Source: Chloracidobacterium sp. | GTDB lineage: Bacteria > Acidobacteriota > Blastocatellia > Pyrinomonadales > Pyrinomonadaceae | Direction: 5' to 3' | Length of the DNA stretch: 64,000 nt | Assembly: GCA_016716365.1 (NCBI GenBank) | Contig: JADJWM010000017.1 | Span: forward strand, 310,001-374,000 | Shown: piece by piece, positions 47,761 to 57,125 of the stretch | How positions within the stretch are numbered: position 1 is the stretch's first letter | Layout of the letters: each line of letters opens with the position of its first letter | The notes under the pieces: generated by a model | The model's database searches: none | Seen by the model: the letters and a program-made list of their open reading frames with translations, nothing else | What the model was told of the DNA's origin: nothing | Made by a program: the position numbers and the translations under genes

Positions 47761-49731
47761 TTACTTCCTGATCAGCACTACCGGGCTCTGCTCGGCTTCC
47801 CTTATCTTCGAAAAGAAGTTCAGGACTTCGGAATATTTGTTCGACGGCACCGATGCCCGCTTTGTGATCAACGATCGCGTGAAGAGCAGCTTGCCGTCCT
47901 TTAATTCGTACTTGGTTTCGTAGGTTCCGAAGGACATGTTCATATTGACAGGTTCGGGCATCTCGTCAACCTCGAAGCCATTAGGCAGTTCGACGTGCAC
48001 TTCCTCGGTAAACGAATTCGACTCAAAGGTGATCGGATGCTTGCGGGATTTTTCGGTAAGCGTCAGTGAGTTCGTCCTGCTCGCAACGGCCGGTTTGAAC
48101 ACCAAAAGGCGGTTCTGCATCAGCTGGCCATATGAAGGAGCCGAAAACTCGATATCCATGTCAAAGGTGGCCTTATCGGCGCCGTCGCTGGGTGAAAAGC
48201 TTATAAGCTTTGCGGCCGTCGCCCCCCGCGTCAGCCATCGCTCGATCGATCTGCGAAAGTCGTCCGCCGACACCGAACGCAGGAGCGTCCGCGGCTGCCG
48301 CGATTCCTGGCCCGAAACTCTTTCACGGATCGTTCCCTTGATGTCGCCCGTTTCGGTGATGGCGAACCGCGTCTCGCGGTTCCATGCATTGAAATCAGCA
48401 GGTGTCACGGGCATCTCGAACAGCCCGCCTTTTTCACCGGCGATGATCAGGCCGTTGCTGCCCTGAAGGTAGTCCGGCAGATCGCCGACCGGCGTGAACT
48501 GGTCCGTCGCATCGAATATCAGCAGCCGGCCAAGCTCTTTGTGCACGGTCACCGTCGGGCCCTCCACGCTATCAGATACCTTGACCGCGATAATGCAGTG
48601 ATTGAATTGGCGAGGCGATGACCATTCCGCCCTGACGAAACCGGGATCACCGGAGTAGATGATAACCGGATACGCTTCGATCTTGAGCGATCGGAGCATT
48701 GCCCGCATCAGGTTCGCCTTGTCCTTACAGTCACCATATCCCCGGCCCAGAACAAGATCCGAAGAGCGGGGCTTCATCCCGTTCCCGTAGCCGACACCGA
48801 TATCGATCGAAATATACTGCAGGTTCTGCACGAACTTTCCGATCGCCTGTATCTTTTCAAGCTCGGTTTTCGCTCCGGCGGTCAATTCGCGGGCCTTTGC
48901 TGCGACCTGTTCGTTTACGATCACGGCTGCATCGTACATCGGTGTCGCCCAGCGTGAGACCTCGCCCCAGTTTGCAAAGGTCCGGACGGCGGCCTGGTTG
49001 TCCGTCGGCGGATTGTAGTTAATGGCGATCCGCGGAACCAGGTTCGTGAAGGTCGGGCTCATCGGTTCGAACGAGATCGGCGGAAGGTCCCGAAGCTCCC
49101 ACGTATAGGTCGATCCATCGACCCGCGGCGTCACCGCTGCATGATTGAACGTTAAGCTCGAGGCGTTCCAGCCCGATGGAAGCGTCAGTACCAACTGCGA
49201 CACGATCGTCGGGTGGCTGTCCTGGAAAAGCCATTGGTGCTGATAGAAAAGCGGCCGGTCTTCGGTCGTCGACGTGAACCCGAACACATAGCCGATGTCC
49301 GCCGCACCCGAGGCATTGATGATCTTCACACGGCCTTCGTCATATATATCGTCCGGGTCGGAGATGATATCGGCCGTTTCCTTTTTGCCGAAATCGGTGA
49401 CGGCCCCGCCAGGCGCGATCAGCCACGCCTGCAAATTCTTGACCTCGCTGAACTTGGACAAATAAAATGCCCGTGCGATGGCATCGCGGATCCCTTCCTT
49501 CTGAAGGATCTTGATCGCTTTTCGCTCGACCGTTACGATTCGGCCGCCCGAATCGAGGGTAACGGCTTCTTCGTGAAAGAGAACCACCGCGTCAACTTCT
49601 TTTTCATAGCCCCCGACCGCCGTCCGCGAGGCCTGTTTCAGCCATTCCGGAGCGTCCGCGGCCGCAGTTGAAACGCAGAGGGCCGCCGCGGCGAGGACCA
49701 TCGAGATTGCAAACCTTACACGAACTAACAT
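47761..49731 (-). CDS. Exported DUF3857 / transglutaminase-like protein, catalytic triad intact
   Basis: A 656-residue exported protein. The signal peptide VRFAISMVLAAAALCVSTAA is followed by a DUF3857 beta domain (about residues 45-200) and a transglutaminase-like domain (about 270-400). The nucleophile is Cys335 in the motif GYGDCKDKANLMRAML; the following His (FNHCIIAVKV) and Asp (LIFDATDQF) complete a triad. The C-terminal about 200 residues form further beta structure. ATG 49731 is favoured by GGAGGTGGACA; a longer frame to 49761 has no site. Likely periplasmic peptidase or cross-linking fold protein. It lies 52 nt after a paralogue on the same strand that lacks the cysteine. Confidence 0.9.
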   Translation of the reverse strand: MLVRVRFAISMVLAAAALCVSTAAADAPEWLKQASRTAVGGYEKEVDAVVLFHEEAVTLDSGGRIVTVERKAIKILQKEGIRDAIARAFYLSKFSEVKNLQAWLIAPGGAVTDFGKKETADIISDPDDIYDEGRVKIINASGAADIGYVFGFTSTTEDRPLFYQHQWLFQDSHPTIVSQLVLTLPSGWNASSLTFNHAAVTPRVDGSTYTWELRDLPPISFEPMSPTFTNLVPRIAINYNPPTDNQAAVRTFANWGEVSRWATPMYDAAVIVNEQVAAKARELTAGAKTELEKIQAIGKFVQNLQYISIDIGVGYGNGMKPRSSDLVLGRGYGDCKDKANLMRAMLRSLKIEAYPVIIYSGDPGFVRAEWSSPRQFNHCIIAVKVSDSVEGPTVTVHKELGRLLIFDATDQFTPVGDLPDYLQGSNGLIIAGEKGGLFEMPVTPADFNAWNRETRFAITETGDIKGTIRERVSGQESRQPRTLLRSVSADDFRRSIERWLTRGATAAKLISFSPSDGADKATFDMDIEFSAPSYGQLMQNRLLVFKPAVASRTNSLTLTEKSRKHPITFESNSFTEEVHVELPNGFEVDEMPEPVNMNMSFGTYETKYELKDGKLLFTRSLITKRASVPSNKYSEVLNFFSKIREAEQSPVVLIRK

Positions 49732-49783
49732 TGTCCACCTCCGGGGGGTGCAAGCCGGCACCTTTGAAACGAGTCTTTCGGAC

Positions 49784-51796
49784 CTAATCCTGGCGAAGCG
49801 TGATGGTGTGAGAGTCGGTCTTATGAAACATGTCGAAGACGTTCTTCAGCGCCGGATATGAACTCGCGGCGAACAGGATGTTCTTCCTCGCACCGAAATG
49901 GAACTTCCGCTTCACTATCAACATGTGCTTCTCCGTGTCGTACTTGATATCGAAAACGATCGAGCCGATCCTGTTAGTGTCGCTGAACGGCAGCGGGTTC
50001 TCGGCATTGTCGAGCTTGAACCCCTCGGGCAGCGTGATGTTGATCGTGTCCGTTTCAGACCACGCATAGTTGAAAAAGATGTCGTACTTTCGGGTCGAGC
50101 TCGAAAAGAGCGCGGACGGGCCGTATTCGAAGAAACTCGGCTGCAGGAACAGCCGCCGCCCCGTCTTCTGTGCGTAGCCCGGCACTTTTACCTTGTAGCG
50201 ATGGACGACGGGTTTCGACGTGTCGTGAATGTTCTCAACGGTGATCGCCGAAACCTCGGCCGAGCTGATCCTCGCTTTCAGTCCGTTACTAATGAATTCC
50301 GTCTGTTTGTCCGGGGTCTCATCGTAATTTGACTGGCGGAAGACGATCGCAGGCTGGCCGCCGAGTTCGACCGTCACGTCGCCTTCCAGTGTGCCGTCGG
50401 CCGCCAGCGCAAAGTTCGCCGTCCGCTTGTAATTGTTCTCATCGTGCGTAAGCGCGGGTGTCTCGGCCCAGAGATAATTGTTTTTCCCTACCATTAAGAC
50501 ATACGAATCCTCCTCGAACCACGACAGCGAACCGAACGGCATGAACGGGTCGCACGGATTGAAATACTTAAAGTTGTTGTTGTCTCCGATCGCGATACCC
50601 GCAAAATGGATCAGTCTTTCGTTGGTCATGTTCGGGTTGAAGAACATTTGGCTTCGGTTCCCGGTGTATGCGAGCCTGACGTCGAAACCGAGGGCTCCGG
50701 CGAATGCGCCGAAAAGGTAATCAACATAGGCAGGTGCCGGAGCCATCTTCCGCTGAAGAATATCGCCGATCGACTTTGGGCCGGGCATCTTCTCTCGTTG
50801 TTCATCCGTGACCTTGGGGTCGTAATAGACGTTATGGATCTGCTTCTGGCTGTATTCGTAAAGGCGCCGAAGCTTCTCTTCGTTCGTCGTCGCCCCGGCG
50901 ACGATCTCTTCGGCGGCCGCCTTGACCTTTTTATCCGGTTTTAGAATGAAATCCAGTATGCGGCCGCGTTCGCTCGCGACGGCACCCCAGTAACCGCGTA
51001 CATCGCCCGGGTCTTTAATGACGAACGTCAATCCGGACATGCTGGCCGCGGTCAGCTGGACCCTTGTAGAGGTGAGAAAGAGCCATGGCCGAACCTGGTC
51101 TTCGGGCGGCATCCGCGGTTCTTCCTTGAAAGCCGGAACGTTGCGACGCTCGCCCAGGAAGAAGCCTTTCTCGTCTTTAACGAACGTAAAATCCTTGGTG
51201 TTATAGGCCTGGTACTCGGGCTCCTTCGAGTTCGGCTTGTAGTAATAGGCCATGTGACGCACCGGGATATCGCGCTGAAGCGGCAATCGCATCCCCGAAG
51301 CTCCCGCATCGTCGATCGCTTCCTTGTAACGGTATTCGACGATCACGCCCGGTTCGATATTCGGCACCGCAAATGACTTCGCCTTGACCTTGACCCCGCT
51401 CGCCCGAATGATCTCGCGCTCGAAAATGTCCTTCTCGGCAACTTCGACGATCGTACCGTCCGCTTTGATCACGCGCGCCGATAGATTCCTTATCTTTGTG
51501 CCTTTCGTGAACGGGATGTCGAATTTGCTGAATTTTTCGCGCCCGCGTTCGGTGAAGATCTTCACTCGAACGTAGTGCCACATGTCGAGATCATCCCTGG
51601 AAGAATCGTCGATCCGCATCTCCCAAAGAAGGGCTTCGGCGTCGGCGTCTTGTTCGACCACAGGTGCCCCGGCGGCGATGTCTTCGGGCGGCACTGCCCG
51701 CCAGTTCTTGTCCTGGGCCGGCAGCGGAACGAATAGCAGAAGGACGATCAGGGCCGTCGACAAAATACAGGACGGGCCCGTCAGGAGAGATCTCAT
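49784..51796 (-). CDS. Exported DUF3857 / transglutaminase-like protein, catalytic cysteine missing
   Basis: A 670-residue exported paralogue of the next gene. The signal peptide is MRSLLTGPSCILSTALIVLL; a frame to 51856 exists but GGAG before ATG 51796 favours this start. The DUF3857 part (about 40-230) has VRVKIFTERGREKFSKFDI. In the transglutaminase-like region the segment AYVDYLFGAFAGALGFDVR aligns with the paralogue's KANLMRAMLRSLKIEAY, and the Cys position falls on Pro/Ala (RKMAPAPAY). A His (RLIHFAGIAI) and Asp (FNPCDPF) remain. It is therefore probably non-catalytic, perhaps a regulator or substrate-holder for the active paralogue with which it likely shares an operon. Confidence 0.88.
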   Translation of the reverse strand: MRSLLTGPSCILSTALIVLLLFVPLPAQDKNWRAVPPEDIAAGAPVVEQDADAEALLWEMRIDDSSRDDLDMWHYVRVKIFTERGREKFSKFDIPFTKGTKIRNLSARVIKADGTIVEVAEKDIFEREIIRASGVKVKAKSFAVPNIEPGVIVEYRYKEAIDDAGASGMRLPLQRDIPVRHMAYYYKPNSKEPEYQAYNTKDFTFVKDEKGFFLGERRNVPAFKEEPRMPPEDQVRPWLFLTSTRVQLTAASMSGLTFVIKDPGDVRGYWGAVASERGRILDFILKPDKKVKAAAEEIVAGATTNEEKLRRLYEYSQKQIHNVYYDPKVTDEQREKMPGPKSIGDILQRKMAPAPAYVDYLFGAFAGALGFDVRLAYTGNRSQMFFNPNMTNERLIHFAGIAIGDNNNFKYFNPCDPFMPFGSLSWFEEDSYVLMVGKNNYLWAETPALTHDENNYKRTANFALAADGTLEGDVTVELGGQPAIVFRQSNYDETPDKQTEFISNGLKARISSAEVSAITVENIHDTSKPVVHRYKVKVPGYAQKTGRRLFLQPSFFEYGPSALFSSSTRKYDIFFNYAWSETDTINITLPEGFKLDNAENPLPFSDTNRIGSIVFDIKYDTEKHMLIVKRKFHFGARKNILFAASSYPALKNVFDMFHKTDSHTITLRQD

Positions 51797-51958
51797 AATT
51801 GACTCCAAGTGTGGTTTCGGGAACTTTGAGGTGCAACCCAAGGGAGGCCGCGACAATGACTTCTAGTATGGGCGTTCGCGGCCGTTACCGGCCCGCCCAT
51901 TTTCACTAGATTACTGAAAACTTTGAGGAAATCCAAGACCTTTTTTCGCGCCTCGATA

Positions 51959-51967
51959 TGTTATAAT
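51959..51967 (+). promoter_or_regulatory. Extended -10 promoter of the aldolase gene
   Basis: TGTTATAAT, a TG-extended perfect -10 element, identical to that upstream of the YtxH gene. No good -35 is visible. It lies 49 nt before the ATG at 52017. Confidence 0.55.
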
Positions 51968-52016
51968 CACGGATTTGAACTAACTTGCCTTAATAAACTA
52001 CTTACTGGAGAGGATT

Positions 52017-53093
52017 ATGTCCGCTGGTTATAGCAAGATAAAGGAACTTCTGGGTTCCGAAGCAGAGAATTTACTTGACCACGTTTCAAATACGATCCCG
52101 AAAGGATCGCTTCACCTGCCGGGGAGCGACTTTGTCGACCGCGTCTGGATGGCGTCGGACCGGACCCCTGCGGTGCTCAGAAGCCTCCAAACCCTTTACG
52201 GCAACGGGCGGCTCGCCGGCACCGGTTATCTTTCGATCCTGCCCGTCGATCAGGGCATCGAACATTCGGCGGGGGCCAGTTTCGCACCCAACCCGGAGTA
52301 TTTTGATCCGGAAAACATCGTCAAACTCGCGATGGAGGGCGGCTGCAATGCCGTCGCATCGACCTTTGGCGTCCTCGGGTCGGTCGCCCGTAAGTACGCT
52401 CATAAGATCCCTTTCATCGTGAAGATCAATCATAACGAGCTCTTGACCTACCCGAATGCGTTCGATCAGGTCATGTTCGGCACCATCGAACAGGCCCGTA
52501 ACATGGGCGCGATCGCGGTCGGAGCGACGATCTACTTCGGATCGGACAACGCGACCCGGCAGATAACGGAGGTCTCCGAAGCGTTTGCATATGCTCACGA
52601 ACTCGGGATGGCGACGATCCTTTGGTGTTATTTACGCAATTCGAAGTTCAAAACGGCCGAAGGCGACATGCACACCGCCGCCGACCTTACAGGACAGGCG
52701 AACCACCTCGGGGTAACAATTCAAGCCGACATCATTAAGCAAAAGCTGCCCGAGCGGAACGGCGGTTACAACATCCTCAATACCGAGAGCAGTTACGGAA
52801 AGACGAATCCGAAGGTCTATTCCGACCTGACCAGCGACAACCCGATCGACCTCGTGCGTTATCAGGTGGCGAACTGTTATATGGGACGCTGCGGCCTGAT
52901 CAACTCGGGCGGTGAATCAAAGGGCTCGGGCGACCTGGCCGATGCGGTCCGCACGGCTGTGGTCAACAAACGCGGCGGCGGAACGGGCCTCATCTCCGGC
53001 CGAAAGGCGTTCCAGCGGCCGATGTCCGAAGGCGTCGAACTTCTCAATGCGATCCAGGATGTCTATCTCTGCAGCGAAGTGACAGTGGCCTGA
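52017..53093 (+). CDS. fbaB: Class I fructose-bisphosphate aldolase (FbaB/DhnA type)
   Basis: Interconverts fructose 1,6-bisphosphate with two triose phosphates through a Schiff base. The 358 residues show ILPVDQGIEHSAGASF, the strand HKIPFIVKINHNELL with the probable Schiff-base Lys136, VGATIYFGSDN, and the loop GLINSGGESKGSGDLADAVR that binds phosphate; it lacks the metal ligands of class II enzymes. GGAGAGGATT precedes the ATG. Stand-alone gene with its own promoter and terminator (53121-53147). Confidence 0.93.
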   Translation: MSAGYSKIKELLGSEAENLLDHVSNTIPKGSLHLPGSDFVDRVWMASDRTPAVLRSLQTLYGNGRLAGTGYLSILPVDQGIEHSAGASFAPNPEYFDPENIVKLAMEGGCNAVASTFGVLGSVARKYAHKIPFIVKINHNELLTYPNAFDQVMFGTIEQARNMGAIAVGATIYFGSDNATRQITEVSEAFAYAHELGMATILWCYLRNSKFKTAEGDMHTAADLTGQANHLGVTIQADIIKQKLPERNGGYNILNTESSYGKTNPKVYSDLTSDNPIDLVRYQVANCYMGRCGLINSGGESKGSGDLADAVRTAVVNKRGGGTGLISGRKAFQRPMSEGVELLNAIQDVYLCSEVTVA

Positions 53094-53120
53094 CCACTCG
53101 GATTGAATTTGTCTCAAGAG

Positions 53121-53147
53121 AGCGGCCCGGAAATGGCCGCTTTTTTG
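53121..53147 (+). terminator. Rho-independent terminator after fbaB
   Basis: AGCGGCC (53121-53127) pairs with GGCCGCT (53135-53141), followed by a run of T. It sits 27 nt after the aldolase stop. Confidence 0.9.
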
Positions 53148-53252
53148 TTTGAACATTACCGATCCGATGACCGTATCGGTAATTCAGTCACAAGATCCGC
53201 AGCGGTGGTGTTTTCTCTTCGGACAATTCCCTTAATTTCCGCCGGGGTAAAT

Positions 53253-54896
53253 ATGAATAAATATTGGTTTGTTTTCGTCATCGTCGCCGCGACCGCTTTC
53301 GGCGTTCCCGCTTTTGCCCAGACCCACCCGCCGACGGGTGCCGCGCCTCAAATGACCGCGGAAAAATGGCGCGAAGACCTGCGGTTCATGGCCGCCGGGA
53401 TCGAAAAGCTGCATCAGAATGCGTTTCACTCGGTATCGCGCGAAGAGTTTTACCGGGAAGTGAACGCACTTGAGCAAAAGATCGGATCGCTCGAAGACCA
53501 TCAGGTCGTTGTCGAATTGATGCGTATCGTCGCACTGGTGGGCGATGGCCACACAGGGCTTCGATGGGGGGCTCCTCTTGCGGCTGCGGGTGTATTGCCC
53601 GTGCGTTTCTATTATTTTGAGGACGGGATATTCATTCAAAACGCGCTTCCCGAACACAAGGATCTTCTCGGTGCAAAGGTCGTCGCCGTTAATGGCGTCG
53701 CGGTGGACAAGGCCGTCGATAAACTAAGGCCCTACATTTGGCGGGATAATGAAATGGGGGTCAGAAGCAATGCCCCGATCTATTTGTCCGTGCCGCCGAT
53801 TCTTCATACCGTCGGACTTTCGAATTCGAAGAATTCAGCGAGGTTCACCCTTTTGAAGGAGGGAACCGAGCGGACCGTCGACCTCAAACCGACCGCGAAG
53901 CTCAATGAGTTGTGGGACCCGCCCGCATCCTGGCTGTCCGCCCGAGCCGGCGATGCGCCGGTGCCGCATTGGCAAAAACAGCCGGAAAACAAATATTGGT
54001 CCGAAATATTGCCCGAATCGAGGACCCTTTATATTCAATATAATGAGGTCCAGAACAAGCCGGAAGAATCGATCGAGGCGTTCTTCAATAGAGTGATCGA
54101 GTCGGCTGAAAATCAGCCCGTTGAGAGGCTTGTTATTGACCTGAGGCGAAACGGCGGCGGCAACAACTACCTGAACCTACCCATCACCATCGCGGTGATA
54201 AGATCGAAGTTCAACGTTCGCGGGAAGTTATTCGTCATTACCGGCCGCGAGACGTTTTCGGCCGCCCAAAATGCAGTAAACGACCTGGAAAAATATACGA
54301 ACGCGATCTTTGTCGGCGAACCGACCGGGGCCTCGCCGAACCATTTCGGCGACGCCCGTCCCATCATCCTACCGAACAGCCAGGTCCGCCTCCAGGCTTC
54401 TACGCTCTGGTGGCAGGACAAGGACCCTCGCGATGTCCGGGTCTGGAAAGCGCCCCACATTGCGGCCGACCTGACGTTCGAGGATTACAAGAAAGGACGC
54501 GATCCGGCTATGGAAGCGATCCTCAGATACAAACCGAAGCCGACCCTCCGCGACATCGTCAACGAGGCACGGGCTAAGGGGGATGTAGCCGGTTTTATCT
54601 CAAAGTATAAAGAATTCAAGGCCGACCCGGAACACAAGTACGAGGACACGCTGACCGTTCTGAACCAGGTCGGACATTTCCTGCTCGGACAGAAAATGAA
54701 CAACGAAGCATTGTCGATCTTCAAGATCAATGCGGCCGAAAACCCCAATTCGGCAATAGTTCACCAAAGTCTCGGCGATGTCTACGCGATCATCGGCGAC
54801 AAAACGGCCGCTATCGCCAATTACAAAAAGGCATTGACGATCGATCCTAAGATCGGGCCGGCCGCGGCGGCTTTAAAGGAGTTGGAAAAGAAATAG
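53253..54896 (+). CDS. Exported S41-like serine peptidase with TPR tail
   Basis: A 547-residue exported protein, signal peptide FVFVIVAATAFGVPAFAQ. The S41 (tail-specific protease/IRBP-like) core spans about residues 120-420: LRRNGGGNNYLN, and RETFSAAQN with the probable nucleophile Ser336, followed by FVGEPTGASPNHFGD. The last about 100 residues are two TPR-like units (SIFKINAAENPNSAIVHQSL; AAIANYKKALTIDPKIG). I start at 53253; the open frame begins at 53103 but that stretch contains the aldolase terminator. A PDZ domain, common in related proteases, is not evident. Location probably periplasm or outside. Confidence 0.88.
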   Translation: MNKYWFVFVIVAATAFGVPAFAQTHPPTGAAPQMTAEKWREDLRFMAAGIEKLHQNAFHSVSREEFYREVNALEQKIGSLEDHQVVVELMRIVALVGDGHTGLRWGAPLAAAGVLPVRFYYFEDGIFIQNALPEHKDLLGAKVVAVNGVAVDKAVDKLRPYIWRDNEMGVRSNAPIYLSVPPILHTVGLSNSKNSARFTLLKEGTERTVDLKPTAKLNELWDPPASWLSARAGDAPVPHWQKQPENKYWSEILPESRTLYIQYNEVQNKPEESIEAFFNRVIESAENQPVERLVIDLRRNGGGNNYLNLPITIAVIRSKFNVRGKLFVITGRETFSAAQNAVNDLEKYTNAIFVGEPTGASPNHFGDARPIILPNSQVRLQASTLWWQDKDPRDVRVWKAPHIAADLTFEDYKKGRDPAMEAILRYKPKPTLRDIVNEARAKGDVAGFISKYKEFKADPEHKYEDTLTVLNQVGHFLLGQKMNNEALSIFKINAAENPNSAIVHQSLGDVYAIIGDKTAAIANYKKALTIDPKIGPAAAALKELEKK

Positions 54897-54939
54897 ATCT
54901 GCAAGATTCCGGCAAGTAGGAGACCGGCGATCAAAAAAC

Positions 54940-54975
54940 GACAAAAAAAGCGCCCGGACGGTTTCGTCAGGGCGC
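54940..54975 (-). terminator. Terminator of the metallo-beta-lactamase-fold gene at 55006
   Basis: GCGCCC (54950-54955) pairs with GGGCGC (54970-54975), with an inner GACG/CGTC pairing. On the minus strand the stem is followed by a run of seven T. Confidence 0.75.
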
Positions 54976-55005
54976 ACTTCTTTGCCTGCCGGTTTTCTTC
55001 TATCC

Positions 55006-55908
55006 CTATTTAATCGAATAGCTTCGATGGATAGTTGCGATCCATTGATCGGTCTTGATGAATCCCGAGCCGGCTTCCTTGAATTTTTCAGGCAGGCCGG
55101 CCTTTTGAATGTCCTCAAGCGACTTTCTCGCTTTCATAGCGTCCGTAACGATCTTTACGGATTCGACCAGCAATGCGTGATAATTTTTCAGGTCGGCATG
55201 GGTCGAGACCGGGCCGTGGCCGGGGATTATCTTCGCGTCGGGAGCCACCTTGGGAATGAGCGCCCCGATGTTATTGATCAAACCCTGGACGCTCCCTCCG
55301 CTGTCTATATCGACAAATGGAAACCGGTCCACGAAGAAAGTATCGCCGAAATGAACCACGTTCGCCTTTGTAAAATAAACGATACTGTCGCCGTCGGTGT
55401 GCCCGTTCGGATAATGAACAAGACGGATCTCTTCGCCGTTCAAATGGATCGACATGCTCTCGGAATAGGTCACGATCGGCAGGGCAAACGACGGGTATGG
55501 CGGGGTTGACCGGCCGAAGACCACCGGCGGATCGAGCAGGCGTTTCCGAACGTTTACGTGAGCCACGATGGTCGAGTCCTTGCCGAAGGTTTCGTTACCC
55601 TGAGTATGATCGCCGTGCCAGTGAGTGTTAAGGACGAATCGCGGCTTATCGCTTCCCAATCCTTTGAGCGCCGCCGCGAGCTTTGGCGCGACGTCCCTGT
55701 AATCATCGTCAACGATCAGAATGCCCTCCGGCCCGACGACGGCTCCGATGTTGCCGCCGCGGCCTTGAAGCATATAGACGTTACCGTTTACCTTGGTCGT
55801 CCGGACCGTGACGTCCTGTGCCCTCGGGAAATGACTGTCGTTGCCATGCCCGAAGAGTGCCGGAGCGGCAATGGTCGAGATCAGAAGAATGCTCAATGTT
55901 CTTCGCAT
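55006..55908 (-). CDS. Exported metallo-beta-lactamase-fold hydrolase
   Basis: A 300-residue exported member of the MBL superfamily, signal peptide at about 1-20 (LSILLISTIAAPALFGHG). Zinc ligands are recognisable: HWHGDH, the next His in YPNGHTDGD and the final one in IIPGHGPVS; Asp in VVHFGDTFF bridges the metals. The strand VVGPEGILIVDDDY precedes the metal site. It resembles periplasmic hydrolases of unknown substrate rather than proven beta-lactamases, so no resistance role is implied. GGAGGCATCAA before the ATG supports the start. Confidence 0.92.
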   Translation of the reverse strand: MRRTLSILLISTIAAPALFGHGNDSHFPRAQDVTVRTTKVNGNVYMLQGRGGNIGAVVGPEGILIVDDDYRDVAPKLAAALKGLGSDKPRFVLNTHWHGDHTQGNETFGKDSTIVAHVNVRKRLLDPPVVFGRSTPPYPSFALPIVTYSESMSIHLNGEEIRLVHYPNGHTDGDSIVYFTKANVVHFGDTFFVDRFPFVDIDSGGSVQGLINNIGALIPKVAPDAKIIPGHGPVSTHADLKNYHALLVESVKIVTDAMKARKSLEDIQKAGLPEKFKEAGSGFIKTDQWIATIHRSYSIK

Positions 55909-55991
55909 TTGATGCCTCCTGGTTCAGATAGTGAGCGGTTTCGGGAATTATAGCAGAACCGGCACGAAGGGACATTAACCCGAGGGGCGCT

Positions 55992-56654
55992 TCACATCGA
56001 CAGGAATGGGTTCGACGCACGTTCCCGTCCGACGGTGGTATCCGGCCCATGCCCGCAGCAAACGGTGAAATCATCCGGCAGCGAAAGTATTTCGGAACGG
56101 ATAGACCCGATCAGCCTTTGAAAATTCCCACCGGGGAGGTCTGTCCGGCCGATCGTCCCGCTGAATAGGCAGTCACCGCTGAAGACGGTCCTCTCGTTCT
56201 CCTCAACCAGAACGATATGGCCAAGCGTATGACCCGGACAATGCCTGATCTCGAAGCGAAGTTCACCCACCTCAAGCACGTCCTCGTGTTCGGCAAACCG
56301 CGTGATCTTTGGCGGTTCCGCGTAGTCCATTCCGAGGGCAGCAAGCTGGTGCGGCTGGATACCCATCAGCATGGGCTGCTTTGGAAGGGAATAATATAGT
56401 TCCGCCTCTTCCCGGTGTGCGATGACGTCGGCCTCCGGAAAGCGGTCGTGCAGATAGGCGGCCCCGCCGACGTGGTCCAAATGCCCGTGGGTCAGGCAGA
56501 TCGCGGCCAGGTCAAGGCCGTTCTGTTCGATATATTCAACAACCTCCGGCGATTCTTCACCGGGATCGATACAGATCGCCTTGCCGGTTTGCTCGCACGA
56601 AACAACTCGGGTGTTTTGTTGGAACGGGGTCTGGACGAATTCCGCGATCTTCAT
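55992..56654 (-). CDS. Cytoplasmic MBL-fold hydrolase (glyoxalase II-like)
   Basis: A 220-residue soluble MBL protein with the metal-binding motif THGHLDHVGG, the later His in RHCPGHTLGHIVL, Asp in VFSGDCLFSGTIGRTDL and the C-terminal His in VCCGHGPDTTVGRER. The 'FSGDCLFxxxIGRTDL' segment is characteristic of YcbL/GloB2-like enzymes that act on thioesters; the natural substrate may be S-lactoylglutathione or a related thiol ester. The start overlaps the stop of the small gene at 56651 by 4 nt, so the two are coupled. Confidence 0.92.
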   Translation of the reverse strand: MKIAEFVQTPFQQNTRVVSCEQTGKAICIDPGEESPEVVEYIEQNGLDLAAICLTHGHLDHVGGAAYLHDRFPEADVIAHREEAELYYSLPKQPMLMGIQPHQLAALGMDYAEPPKITRFAEHEDVLEVGELRFEIRHCPGHTLGHIVLVEENERTVFSGDCLFSGTIGRTDLPGGNFQRLIGSIRSEILSLPDDFTVCCGHGPDTTVGRERASNPFLSM

Positions 56655-56938
56655 TCGGAGATAAGTCTATCAAGGTAATGTTCGGGATCGAAATCGTCGG
56701 CGGTTCGGCCCCTAAGAATGAAGACGATAGCTTTGCGATAGGTCAGTTCGTCGGGCTTTCCGGTGAAACAGGGCGCCTCATTCTCTTCCAGGCTCAGGTA
56801 ACTGTTCAGGCAGTTCAGCAGCATCCACAGAAGGACCTCGGCATCCGAACCGATCGGATTGTGGCGGATTATCGACGCACGGTCCTCCGCGATCCCGTCG
56901 CAGATCCTCTTGAATTCTGATTCAGAGATCTTCCCCAT
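56651..56938 (-). CDS. Small helical protein coupled to the MBL gene, unknown function
   Basis: A 95-residue soluble protein, probably all-helical, reading ESEFKRICDGIAEDRASIIR near the start, then LLWMLLNCLNSYLSLEE and the acidic C-terminal segment. No family recognised. Its stop overlaps the MBL gene start by 4 nt (ATGA), indicating cotranslation; the same coupling elsewhere often marks partner proteins, so it may modulate that hydrolase. The start is the ATG at 56938. Confidence 0.65.
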   Translation of the reverse strand: MGKISESEFKRICDGIAEDRASIIRHNPIGSDAEVLLWMLLNCLNSYLSLEENEAPCFTGKPDELTYRKAIVFILRGRTADDFDPEHYLDRLISE

Positions 56939-57099
56939 TCCTTCGGTCGTGATCAGGCAGCAGTTCGGTCAAAATGACTGAATGAAAAGCGAACAGAATG
57001 TATGCATCTGCACAGAGTCTGTACTGTTTCGGAACACGCACTTCGGTTGAAATGTTCGACGCGCACCGAATTCATGGTCGTCTCAAACTTCGCCGGCTT

Positions 57100-57115
57100 T
57101 GGCACACGCGTTGCA
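57100..57115 (+). promoter_or_regulatory. Sigma-54 (-24/-12) promoter
   Basis: TGGCACACGCGTTGCA matches the consensus TGGCACG-N4-TTGCW at all but one position, with the invariant GG and GC exactly 10 nt apart. The predicted start is near 57126, and no protein gene follows on this strand for over 900 nt. Confidence 0.6.
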
Positions 57116-57125
57116 CTTGCTTCGA

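Noticed and set aside
53103..53252. Upstream extension of the S41 gene
   Set aside because: It would encode through the aldolase terminator; the signal peptide begins at 53253.
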